Positions 52,780 through 60,297 of a stretch of DNA of 64,000 nucleotides are shown in pieces. Origin of the DNA: Barnesiella merdipullorum (GTDB lineage: Bacteria > Bacteroidota > Bacteroidia > Bacteroidales > Barnesiellaceae); contig DXBT01000030.1 in NCBI GenBank assembly GCA_019116365.1, forward strand, positions 1 through 64,000, given 5' to 3'. The notes beneath the pieces were generated by a model. It had not been told where the DNA came from, ran no database searches, and was given only the letters and a program-made list of their open reading frames with translations. Made by a program: the position numbers and the translations under genes. Position 1 is the stretch's first letter. Each line of letters starts with the position of its first letter.

Positions 52780-53439
52780 TTAATCCTCATCATCGTTGAG
52801 TTTGTCGAAAATATCGTCGTCCCCTTGTTGATGACCGAATATGTCGGTATAATGGCTGCCCGAGTCTTCCCGGTAGTGGTGATGGTGGTGGCCACAGTCG
52901 CAATGGTCGTCGTCATCCTCATCGTCGTTGTCGTTGGGCGAGTATTTCACGTTGTGCAGCGCTCGCAGCACGTTTACCAGTTGCTGTCCCCAGTAGGAGA
53001 CAAAGTTTTCGTAACAGATATACAGCGCCTCGAGCATCTGAGGTTCGTTGCCCAACCGATATGTCGAAATGAAGTCTTTCAAGTCTTGATAGATATCGGC
53101 GAGACCTTCGGAGATACTGGCGGCCAGGGGCTCCTCGCTGTATTTCATATCGTTCTGGAATACTTCCAGATAGCTGTCGTCTTCGCCCAGCAGGCTCTCG
53201 ATACTCATGCGTATGCCCTCATACATGCCCTCGGTGACAAACCGCTCGGGGTAGGTCTCCTCTTCGGGTCCCTCGGGCGATAGCAGGGTGGCTTTGAGAT
53301 AGAGTAGCGGGAGTATCTTTATGATTTTATCGATAAATTCATCTCTTTCCAGTTCGGGAGTACGTTCGAGAAATGCGCAATATTCGGCACCGACGGTGAC
53401 AAATTCGATAATGTTTTTTGAATAAATGCGTTCGTCCAT
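52780..53439 (-). CDS. DUF5063 family protein with acidic/histidine-rich tail
   Basis: The 219-residue protein has a helical N-terminal domain (about 1-165) of the DUF5063 family, whose function is unknown. Its C-terminal 50 residues are low-complexity: an Asp/Asn/Glu run, then HCDCG and five histidines (184-188), then more Asp. This could bind zinc, nickel or another metal, but that is inference. Its ATG overlaps the nadD stop by one base (TAATG), so the two are translationally coupled. Confidence 0.88.
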   Translation of the reverse strand: MDERIYSKNIIEFVTVGAEYCAFLERTPELERDEFIDKIIKILPLLYLKATLLSPEGPEEETYPERFVTEGMYEGIRMSIESLLGEDDSYLEVFQNDMKYSEEPLAASISEGLADIYQDLKDFISTYRLGNEPQMLEALYICYENFVSYWGQQLVNVLRALHNVKYSPNDNDDEDDDDHCDCGHHHHHYREDSGSHYTDIFGHQQGDDDIFDKLNDDED

Positions 53440-54029
53440 TACTCGTTGTTTTTATAAAGTCTGTGGTTGATTATATATTCATATACCGGCTGGGGTACGA
53501 AATAGTTCATGTTCTTGCCCTCGGCAATGCCTTGCCGCACCTGGGTCGAAGAGATTTCGATGATGGGCGCCTGGCAATATCGCACCGTGGGGGGGAGCTT
53601 CGTTTCATCGACCTCGTAGCCCCGGCGGGGATAGATGCACACGTGGTATTCGTCGATGATGCGTCGGCTCTCGCGCCACCGGTCGAAGAGTTGCCAGTTG
53701 TCGGCTCCGATGACGAGCGTGAACTCGCGGTCGGGGTAGAGGCTCTTGAGGTGGTCGAGCGTGCGTATCGTGTAGGAGGGTAGGGGCAGCGAAAACTCGA
53801 TGTCGGTCGCCACGATTTTGCGATTGCCGGTCACGGCCAGCCTGAGCATCTCGACCCGTTGCCGGTCGGCCTCGCTCGACAGCTTTTCCCGCAGGGGGTT
53901 CTGTGGCGTTACCGACATCCACACCTCGTCGAAACCTTCATACTCGCACAGGTAGTTGGCCAGTATGAGGTGCCCCGTGTGGACCGGGTTGAATGTGCCA
54001 GAGAAAAAAGCTGTCGGGATAAGTGGCAT
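53439..54029 (-). CDS. nadD: Nicotinate-nucleotide adenylyltransferase
   Basis: The enzyme adenylates nicotinate mononucleotide in NAD synthesis. The 196-residue protein starts with the nucleotidyltransferase motif GTFNPVHTGHL and ends with the ISSTQVRQG motif, both hallmarks of NadD. Length is typical. It lies 6 bases after gmk and is coupled to the DUF5063 gene, an arrangement common in Bacteroidetes. Confidence 0.97.
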   Translation of the reverse strand: MPLIPTAFFSGTFNPVHTGHLILANYLCEYEGFDEVWMSVTPQNPLREKLSSEADRQRVEMLRLAVTGNRKIVATDIEFSLPLPSYTIRTLDHLKSLYPDREFTLVIGADNWQLFDRWRESRRIIDEYHVCIYPRRGYEVDETKLPPTVRYCQAPIIEISSTQVRQGIAEGKNMNYFVPQPVYEYIINHRLYKNNE

Positions 54030-54035
54030 AGGGCG

Positions 54036-54611
54036 TCAGGGTTTGTCGAGGAATTGGCGTATTGCCTGATAGGCTTCTTCCTGCGCTTTTTCCAGAATAT
54101 CGTTGACAATGATGCGGTCGAACCGCGGGGCAAACGAGAGTTCATACTCGGCTTTGGCAATGCGGCTGGCAATTACCTCGGGGGCATCGGTAGCCCGGTG
54201 TTCGAGCCGCTTCTTCAGCTCTTCGATGCTGGGGGGCTGAATGAAGAGGGCCAGAGCCTGGTCGCCGTAGTACTTCTTGATATTGAGTCCGCCCACGACA
54301 TCGACATCGAAAATGACGTTGCGTCCGCTGTCGAGGATACGTTCTACCTCACTCTTCAAGGTGCCGTAGAACTTACCGGCATAGACCTCTTCATATTCGA
54401 GAAACTCGCCGTTGGCAATGCGTTGCCTGAACTCTTCGGGTGAGATAAAGTAGTACTCGACACCGTTCTTTTCGGTGCCTCGAGGTGCCCGGCTGGTGGC
54501 CGAAATCGAGAACGACAGGTTCAAGTCCCGGTGCAACAGCGATTGTATGATAGTCGATTTACCCGACCCCGAGGGTGCCGAGAAAATAATCAGTTTGCCT
54601 CTCTTTTCCAT
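54036..54611 (-). CDS. gmk: Guanylate kinase
   Basis: The enzyme phosphorylates GMP to GDP. The 191-residue protein has the P-loop FSAPSGSGKST, the GMP-binding SRAPRGTEKNGVEYYF region and the DVDVVGG motif. The start codon overlaps the yicC stop by one base, so translation is coupled. Length is standard. Confidence 0.98.
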   Translation of the reverse strand: MEKRGKLIIFSAPSGSGKSTIIQSLLHRDLNLSFSISATSRAPRGTEKNGVEYYFISPEEFRQRIANGEFLEYEEVYAGKFYGTLKSEVERILDSGRNVIFDVDVVGGLNIKKYYGDQALALFIQPPSIEELKKRLEHRATDAPEVIASRIAKAEYELSFAPRFDRIIVNDILEKAQEEAYQAIRQFLDKP

Positions 54612-55483
54612 TACATCACGTTTAATACCTGCTCTTTGATTTGTTCCAACTCGTCTTTCATGCGCACGACGATGCGTTGCATTTCGGCCTGGTTCGACTT
54701 GGAACCGAGCGTATTGATTTCGCGGCCCATCTCCTGACTGATGAATCCCAGTTTCTTGCCTTGACCCTTCCCGGCCTGCATGGTCTCGAGGAAGTATTTC
54801 AGGTGGTTGTCGAGCCGGTGTTTCTCCTCGTTGATGTCGAGTTTCTCGATGTAGTAGATCATCTCCTGCTCAAACCGGTTTTTGTCGTAGTCGAAGTTGT
54901 CGATCTTGGTCAGGGCGTCGATAATGCGTCCTTTTATCTTCTCGATGCGCTCTTTTTCATAGGGCTCTACCTCTTTCAGCAACCGGGCTATGTTGTCGAT
55001 CTTCTCTTCGAAGAGGCGTTGCAACATGGCCCCCTCCTGGATGCGGAACTCTTCGAGGCGGGTGATGGCCTCGTTGACAGCCTTTTTCAAGGCGGCTATT
55101 TCGGTCTCGTCGATTTCGGGGGCCTCGGTACTCAAGGCATCGGGCATGCGCAGCAGAATCGAGAAACAATCCTCGGGCATGGCGATACCCAGTTTTTCCG
55201 ATGCATCCTTCACCTGCTGGTAATAGCCCTCCAGTACCGGAATGTTTATTTGGGCCGAAGTACTTTTGCCTATTGTCTCGCTATACACCAGAAAATCGAC
55301 TTTGCCCCGCTCGAGTCGCCGGGCAATCTCCGATCGGATTTCCATCTCCAGTTCTCTGTATTGCTGGGGAATACGGGTTGATAAATCGAGCTGCTTGCTG
55401 TTCAACGATTTTATTTCAACGGTTATTTTTTTGTGCGGCAGTTCCACCACGGACTTGCCGAAACCGGTCATCGATTGTATCAT
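54611..55483 (-). CDS. yicC: YicC family endoribonuclease-like protein
   Basis: The 290-residue protein begins MIQSMTGFGK and contains ISTRIPQQYR-like and the C-terminal GKKLGFISQEMGREINTLGSK segment, the family signature. YicC-type proteins are reported as RNases or adaptors in RNA turnover. It is the first gene of the minus-strand operon yicC-gmk-nadD-DUF5063-exonuclease. A likely -7 box lies at 55501-55508. The gene is divergent from tsaB. Confidence 0.95.
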   Translation of the reverse strand: MIQSMTGFGKSVVELPHKKITVEIKSLNSKQLDLSTRIPQQYRELEMEIRSEIARRLERGKVDFLVYSETIGKSTSAQINIPVLEGYYQQVKDASEKLGIAMPEDCFSILLRMPDALSTEAPEIDETEIAALKKAVNEAITRLEEFRIQEGAMLQRLFEEKIDNIARLLKEVEPYEKERIEKIKGRIIDALTKIDNFDYDKNRFEQEMIYYIEKLDINEEKHRLDNHLKYFLETMQAGKGQGKKLGFISQEMGREINTLGSKSNQAEMQRIVVRMKDELEQIKEQVLNVM

Positions 55484-55500
55484 GTCAGTAAATGTTTTTG

Positions 55501-55508
55501 CAAATTTA
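55501..55508 (-). promoter_or_regulatory. -7 promoter element of the yicC operon
   Basis: Minus-strand TAAATTTG, 18 bases before the start codon. A TTTG lies 15 bases further upstream (55524-55527), closer than usual. Confidence 0.45.
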
Positions 55509-55552
55509 ATCTTAATTCCGTTGCAAAAGCAATATTATTGAAAAAAAAGAGC

Positions 55553-55560
55553 TATTTTTG
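55553..55560 (+). promoter_or_regulatory. -7 promoter element of the tsaB transcript
   Basis: TATTTTTG in the context GAGCTATTTTTGTAC, giving a leader of about 80 bases before tsaB. Confidence 0.55.
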
Positions 55561-55647
55561 TACACTCATTAACGCAATTAATATACGTTTGTTTACTGCT
55601 TTCTCTCCGTTGAGGTCAGGAAGGCAAGATGTTTACCTGTAAAAATT

Positions 55648-56340
55648 ATGCCGAATATTCTACATATAGAGACTTCTACGTCGGTCTGTTCGGCCGCGCT
55701 TTCGTCCGATGGCGTGGTTCAATGTCATTTCGAGAGTTTCGACGGTCCTTCGCACGCCTCTTTGCTGGGGGCCTATGTCAAGGAGTTGATGACCTTTGCC
55801 CGCGACAAGTCGGTCAAGGTCGATGCCGTAGCCGTGAGCAGCGGGCCCGGTTCCTATACGGGGCTGCGCATTGGGGTATCCGAGGCCAAGGGCCTCTGTT
55901 TCGGTTTGGGGGTTCCCCTCATTGCCGTGCCCACGCTCGAGCTGCTGGCTTGTGCGACGATGTTCAAAACCTATTACGACGAAGATGTGTTATACTGTCC
56001 CATGATCGACGCTCGACGCATGGAGGTCTATGCCGCCGTTTATGACAATGCGCTCAACACCGTGAAGCCGGTAGAAGCCTGTGTCATCGACGAAAACTCC
56101 TTTGCCGATCTGCTGGCTACGCGGCGGGTGGTATTCGCGGGCAACGGGGCTGCCAAGTGCAAAGAGGTCATCCGTCACGAAAACGCCATCTTTGTCGATG
56201 ATATCGTGCCGCTGGCCACCGATATGCTGGCCCTTGCCGAGCGGGCTTTCCGCCAGGGTAAATTTGAGGATGTAGCCTATTTCGAGCCTTTCTATCTGAA
56301 AGAGTTTGTCGCTACAAAGCCCAAGAACAAAGTATTGTAA
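55648..56340 (+). CDS. tsaB: tRNA threonylcarbamoyladenosine biosynthesis protein TsaB
   Basis: TsaB partners TsaD and TsaE to put threonylcarbamoyl on A37 of ANN-decoding tRNAs. The 230-residue protein has the ASKHA-type N-terminus ILHIETSTSVCSAAL and the VSSGPGSYTGLRIGVSEAKGL motif typical of TsaB. Length is normal. It starts a plus-strand run with DUF4290, murA and rimM. Confidence 0.95.
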   Translation: MPNILHIETSTSVCSAALSSDGVVQCHFESFDGPSHASLLGAYVKELMTFARDKSVKVDAVAVSSGPGSYTGLRIGVSEAKGLCFGLGVPLIAVPTLELLACATMFKTYYDEDVLYCPMIDARRMEVYAAVYDNALNTVKPVEACVIDENSFADLLATRRVVFAGNGAAKCKEVIRHENAIFVDDIVPLATDMLALAERAFRQGKFEDVAYFEPFYLKEFVATKPKNKVL

Positions 56341-56360
56341 AAAAGAAAAACCAACCAACT

Positions 56361-56969
56361 ATGCAATATACCTCGGACTTAAAGAAACTGATACTGCCTG
56401 AGTATGGCCGCAATGTACAACAGATGGTCGATCACTGCATGACAATTGAGGATCGGGCCGAACGCACACGTTGTGCCAACACCATTATCAATATCATGGG
56501 GAATCTGTTTCCCCACCTGCGCGATATCGAGGACTTCAAACACAAGTTGTGGGACCACCTGGCCATCATGTCCGACTTCAAGCTCGATATCGATTATCCC
56601 TACGAGATAGTCAAGAAGGAGAATCTGCACACTCAACCCGATCCCATACCCTACCAGTTGTCGCCCATCAAGTATCGCCACTATGGCAAAATCATGGAAG
56701 GGATGCTCAAGAAGGCCGAGGAGATGCCTGCCGGTCCTGAGCGCGATGCCCTCGTGTCGATGTTGGCCAACCACATGAAAAAGCTCTTCTACCAGTGGAA
56801 CAAAGACTCGGTAGAGGACGAGAAGATTTTGAAAGACCTGAAGGAATATACCCACGGAGTCATCGACCTCGATCCTGCCACCTACCATCTGCGCGATGTG
56901 CGGGAGCCTGTCGTGCAGCCGCAACGAAACAATAAATCGAAAAATAATTCAAAAAAAGCGGGTAAATAA
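56361..56969 (+). CDS. DUF4290 domain-containing protein
   Basis: The 202-residue, mostly helical protein belongs to DUF4290, a family found almost only in Bacteroidetes and usually next to murA, as here. It contains RTRCANTIINIMGN and LWDHLAIMSDFKLDIDYPYE, and ends in a lysine/asparagine-rich tail. The function is unknown; conserved linkage hints at cell wall or division. It begins 20 bases after tsaB. Confidence 0.93.
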   Translation: MQYTSDLKKLILPEYGRNVQQMVDHCMTIEDRAERTRCANTIINIMGNLFPHLRDIEDFKHKLWDHLAIMSDFKLDIDYPYEIVKKENLHTQPDPIPYQLSPIKYRHYGKIMEGMLKKAEEMPAGPERDALVSMLANHMKKLFYQWNKDSVEDEKILKDLKEYTHGVIDLDPATYHLRDVREPVVQPQRNNKSKNNSKKAGK

Positions 56970-56981
56970 CCGCTTTTTTTT
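56951..56981 (+). terminator. Terminator between DUF4290 and murA
   Basis: The stem AAAAAAAGCGG / CCGCTTTTTTT overlaps the DUF4290 stop codon and runs into a run of eight T. A promoter-like TATCTTTC with one mismatch follows (about 56984), so murA may have its own start. Confidence 0.75.
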
Positions 56982-57018
56982 GTATCTTTCACTCATTAAC
57001 CTTAATAGATTAAAGAGT

Positions 57019-58323
57019 ATGGCATCGTTTATTATTGAAGGCGGGCATCGCCTGAATGGAGAGTTGATACCGCAAGGCGCTAAGAATGAGGCATTGGAAG
57101 TACTTTGTGCTACGTTGCTCACCCCCGAAGAGGTGAAGATATACAATATCCCCGATATTCTCGATGTGAACAACCTCATCCAGTTGCTGCGCGACTTGGG
57201 CGTAACGGTCGAGCGCATCGGGTTGAATGCATACAGTTTCAAGGCCGATAAAATCAATCTCGACTATCTCGACAGCGAGGAGTTTCTGCAAAAGGGAGCC
57301 GCCCTGCGGGGGTCGGTAATGATTATCGGGCCGCTCATTGCCCGCTTCGGATATGCCGTGCTGCCCAAGCCGGGTGGCGACAAGATAGGACGTCGCCGTT
57401 TGGACACCCACTTCCTGGGCATCCAGAAGCTGGGTGCCTCGTTTACCTATTGCCCCACGGCTCAACGCTATGAAATCAAGGCCGACAAACTCACCGGCAG
57501 CTACATGCTGCTCGACGAGGCGTCGGTTACCGGTACTGCCAATATCCTCATGGCCGCCGTTCTGGCCGAAGGCGACACGACCATCTACAACGCCGCCTGC
57601 GAACCCTACCTGCAACAACTCTCGAAGATGCTGAACCGCATGGGAGCCCGCATCGAAGGTATCGGCTCCAACCTGCTCACCATCCACGGTGTATCGTCGC
57701 TCAAGGGGTGTGAGCACACCGTTCTCCCCGATATGATCGAGGTGGGCAGTTTCATCGGTATGGCTGCCATGACCCAATCGGATATCACCATCAAGAACGT
57801 GTCGTACAACGACCTGGGCATCATCCCCGACAGTTTCCGCCGGATGGGTATCACCGTCGAACAGAATGGCGACGACATACATATACCCGAGCACGAAAGC
57901 TACGAAATCGATACTTTTATCGATGGCTCGATCATGACCTTTGCCGATGCACCGTGGCCGGGACTCACCCCCGACCTCTTGAGTGTCTTCCTCGTGGTAG
58001 CCACCCAGGCCAAGGGCAGTGTACTCATTCACCAGAAGATGTTTGAAAGCCGACTCTTCTTCGTCGATAAACTCATCGACATGGGAGCTCAAATTATCTT
58101 GTGCGACCCGCATCGTGCTGCCGTTATCGGTCAGGCACGCGCCCACAAGCTGAGGGCGGCCAACATGGTGTCGCCCGATATTCGGGCCGGTATCGCCCTG
58201 CTCATCGCGGCCATGAGTGCCGAGGGTACGAGCCGCATCCACAACATCGACCAGATAGACCGGGGCTACCAGGATATCGACAAGCGTCTCAATGCCATAG
58301 GCGCCCGCATCACCCGGTTGTAA
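57019..58323 (+). CDS. murA: UDP-N-acetylglucosamine 1-carboxyvinyltransferase
   Basis: MurA performs the first committed step of peptidoglycan synthesis, transferring enolpyruvate from PEP to UDP-GlcNAc. The 434-residue protein begins MASFIIEGG with the PQGAKNEAL motif (catalytic lysine and asparagine). The active-site loop reads KPGGDKIGRR, with Asp121 where E. coli MurA has Cys115. That replacement is known to give intrinsic fosfomycin resistance in other bacteria. An open frame extends 41 codons upstream, but that part overlaps the preceding terminator and gene, so the ATG at 57019 is right. It is followed by rimM. Confidence 0.97.
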   Translation: MASFIIEGGHRLNGELIPQGAKNEALEVLCATLLTPEEVKIYNIPDILDVNNLIQLLRDLGVTVERIGLNAYSFKADKINLDYLDSEEFLQKGAALRGSVMIIGPLIARFGYAVLPKPGGDKIGRRRLDTHFLGIQKLGASFTYCPTAQRYEIKADKLTGSYMLLDEASVTGTANILMAAVLAEGDTTIYNAACEPYLQQLSKMLNRMGARIEGIGSNLLTIHGVSSLKGCEHTVLPDMIEVGSFIGMAAMTQSDITIKNVSYNDLGIIPDSFRRMGITVEQNGDDIHIPEHESYEIDTFIDGSIMTFADAPWPGLTPDLLSVFLVVATQAKGSVLIHQKMFESRLFFVDKLIDMGAQIILCDPHRAAVIGQARAHKLRAANMVSPDIRAGIALLIAAMSAEGTSRIHNIDQIDRGYQDIDKRLNAIGARITRL

Positions 58324-58338
58324 ACCAAGAAGACGATA

Positions 58339-58857
58339 ATGATTGAACGTGAAGATTTGATAAAGATTGGGCGGTTCAACAAGCCGCACGGGGTGAAGGG
58401 CGAGTTGTCCTTCACCTTTACCGACGACGTGTTCGACCGCACCGACTGTCCCTATATCGTGTGCGAAATCGACGGCATCTTCGTCCCTTTTTTCATCGAG
58501 GAGTACCGTTTCAAGAGCGATACCACGGCTCTGATGAAGCTCGAGGATGTCGATACCGAGGACGAAGCCCGGGAGTTTTCGCTGCTCGACGTCTATTTCC
58601 CCAAGTCCTATTACGATACCGAGGTCGAGGAGGAGGCTCCGAGCGACTACTTCATCGGGTTTACCGTGATTGACGGTGAGCGGGGCGAGTTGGGCAAAAT
58701 CGTAGCCGTCGATGATACGACCGAGAACGTACTTTTCGAAATCGATCACGACGGGCGGGAGTTGCTCGTGCCGGCTGTCGATGAGTTTGTAAGCGATATC
58801 GACGAGGAGAACCGCCGGCTCTACATGAATATCCCCGAGGGACTGCTGACGCTGTAA
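58339..58857 (+). CDS. rimM: Ribosome maturation factor RimM
   Basis: RimM binds ribosomal protein S19 and helps mature the 3' domain of 16S rRNA. The 172-residue protein has the N-terminal RimM barrel (IGRFNKPHGVKGELSF) and the C-terminal PRC-barrel (DYFIGFTVID, LLVPAVDEFV). It lies 15 bases after murA. Confidence 0.97.
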   Translation: MIEREDLIKIGRFNKPHGVKGELSFTFTDDVFDRTDCPYIVCEIDGIFVPFFIEEYRFKSDTTALMKLEDVDTEDEAREFSLLDVYFPKSYYDTEVEEEAPSDYFIGFTVIDGERGELGKIVAVDDTTENVLFEIDHDGRELLVPAVDEFVSDIDEENRRLYMNIPEGLLTL

Positions 58858-58873
58858 TCTAAAGACATAAAAT

Positions 58874-59515
58874 ATGAAACGAGTTTTGTTTATTTTTCTG
58901 GCTGTGTGGTTCATCTTCACGGTCGTTGTATTCGTGATGTTCTTCTCGACCACCCAAGCAGATTCCAAGGGTAGTGGCGACGGAATGCCCGTGCTCGAGG
59001 CCATCGAAACCCGGGCCAGTGTGCGGGCCTATACCGACCAGGCCGTAGAACCCGAGAAAATCGAGCAGATTTTGCGCGCCGGCATGGCGGCTCCTACGGC
59101 TCGCAACCAACAACCGTGGGCCTTTGTGGTTATCGACGACAAGGCGTTGATGACCCAGTTGGCCGACTCGCTGCCCAATGCCAAAATGCTGGCATCGGCG
59201 CCGGTAGCCATCGTGGTGTGCGGCGACTTGAGCAAGGCCATCGAGGGAGAGGGGGCTACCTACTGGATACAGGATGCCTCGGCTGCTACCGAGAATATTC
59301 TGCTGGCGGCTCACGGTTTGGGCCTGGGTGCCGTATGGACGGGAGCCTATCCCGTGATGAGTCGGGTGAAAGTCATTCGCGAGGTACTCGGTTTGCCGTC
59401 GCAGATTATCCCGCTCAACGTCATTCCCATGGGATATCCCCAGGGCGAGACGGCACCGAAGGATAAGTGGAAACGCGAGAACGTGCATCTCAACAATTGG
59501 GCTACGGCCTATTGA
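58874..59515 (+). CDS. Nitroreductase family protein with N-terminal membrane anchor
   Basis: The 213-residue protein has an N-terminal hydrophobic segment (about 4-25, ending in FFSTTQA) before a nitroreductase domain: RASVRAYTD, the FMN-binding AAPTARNQQPWAF, and GLGLGAVWTGAYP near the C-terminus. Nitroreductases are FMN enzymes that reduce nitro groups, quinones or flavins with NAD(P)H. Most are cytoplasmic; here the hydrophobic segment, without a clean cleavage site, suggests tethering to or beyond the inner membrane. It follows rimM by 16 bases and a strong terminator comes after it. Confidence 0.9.
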   Translation: MKRVLFIFLAVWFIFTVVVFVMFFSTTQADSKGSGDGMPVLEAIETRASVRAYTDQAVEPEKIEQILRAGMAAPTARNQQPWAFVVIDDKALMTQLADSLPNAKMLASAPVAIVVCGDLSKAIEGEGATYWIQDASAATENILLAAHGLGLGAVWTGAYPVMSRVKVIREVLGLPSQIIPLNVIPMGYPQGETAPKDKWKRENVHLNNWATAY

Positions 59516-59536
59516 TGAGGCTGCGTTGCGAGGTAT

Positions 59537-59576
59537 AAAAAAGCGAATCACTCAGGGTTGGGTGATTCGCTTTTTT
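59537..59576. terminator. Bidirectional terminator between the nitroreductase and thiF genes
   Basis: A 15-bp stem AAAAAAGCGAATCAC / GTGATTCGCTTTTTT with a 10-base loop lies between two convergent genes, with T-runs on both strands. Confidence 0.95.
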
Positions 59577-59607
59577 ATAGGTTCGGTATGCGGTACAGGT
59601 TTCGGAA

Positions 59608-60297
59608 TCAGATCTCGATAATCTCGTTTCGCAGCGACAGCATGTCGAGCAGATAGAGTTTGCCGCTCAATACCTGGCCACAACCTGTGATTATCTTGAT
59701 GGCTTCGCAGGCCTGGAGGGTACCGACAACACCGGGTATCGACCCGACGACTCCGCCAGGCTGTGGTTGAGGCATCACCTTGGGGCGCGGGTAGAGGTCG
59801 CTGTACCGGGGGCCTCCCCGATAGTTGAATACCGACACCTGCCCCTCGAAGGCAGCGATGGAGCCATAGATATAGGGCTTGCCCTGGCGGGCGCACTCCT
59901 CGTCGATGAGGTAACGTGTGGCTGCATTGTCGCAGCCGTCGATGACCAGGTCGTAGCCCGATACGAGCTCCTCTATATTATCGGCCGTGAGCCGGGTAGG
60001 GTAGGTCTCGATGTGGGTCATACTGTTCAGTGCCGTCAGTCGCCGGCGGGCACACTCGACCTTGGGTTGCCCCACCTCGGCCTCGGTGTAGAGCACCTGC
60101 CGTTGCAGGTTGCTCACCGACACCACATCGTCATCGACCAGTCCCAGGCAACCCACACCGGCCGCTGTCAGATAGAGGGCGACGGGCGAACCCAGTCCGC
60201 CCACACCCACAATCAGCACCCGGGCCTTGAGCAGGAGTTCCTGTCCTGCCTCCCCGATTTCGGGGAGCATCGTCTGTCTGCTGTACCGCTCGTTCAT
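59608..60297 (-). CDS. thiF: Sulfur-carrier adenylyltransferase (HesA/MoeB/ThiF family)
   Basis: ThiF adenylates the C-terminus of the sulfur carrier ThiS for thiazole synthesis. The 229-residue protein has RYSRQTMLPEIG, the nucleotide loop VGVGGLGSPVA, DDDVVSVSNLQRQ and DGCDN. The paired CxxC zinc sites of E. coli MoeB/ThiF are absent: the first would fall in GGPRYSDLYPRP, which has no cysteine. It is the last gene of the thi operon; its ATG overlaps the thiH stop by one base. It could also serve molybdopterin synthesis, but the location argues for thiamine. Confidence 0.93.
   Translation of the reverse strand: MNERYSRQTMLPEIGEAGQELLLKARVLIVGVGGLGSPVALYLTAAGVGCLGLVDDDVVSVSNLQRQVLYTEAEVGQPKVECARRRLTALNSMTHIETYPTRLTADNIEELVSGYDLVIDGCDNAATRYLIDEECARQGKPYIYGSIAAFEGQVSVFNYRGGPRYSDLYPRPKVMPQPQPGGVVGSIPGVVGTLQACEAIKIITGCGQVLSGKLYLLDMLSLRNEIIEI

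Noticed and set aside
55590..55640. SRP-RNA-like segment GAGGTCAGGAAGGCA before tsaB
   Set aside because: It resembles the conserved GGTCCGGAAGGAAGCAG loop only loosely, and no helix pairing of the right length surrounds it.
57010..59004. A 664-codon frame antisense to murA and rimM
   Set aside because: Both sense genes are certain and the antisense product matches nothing.
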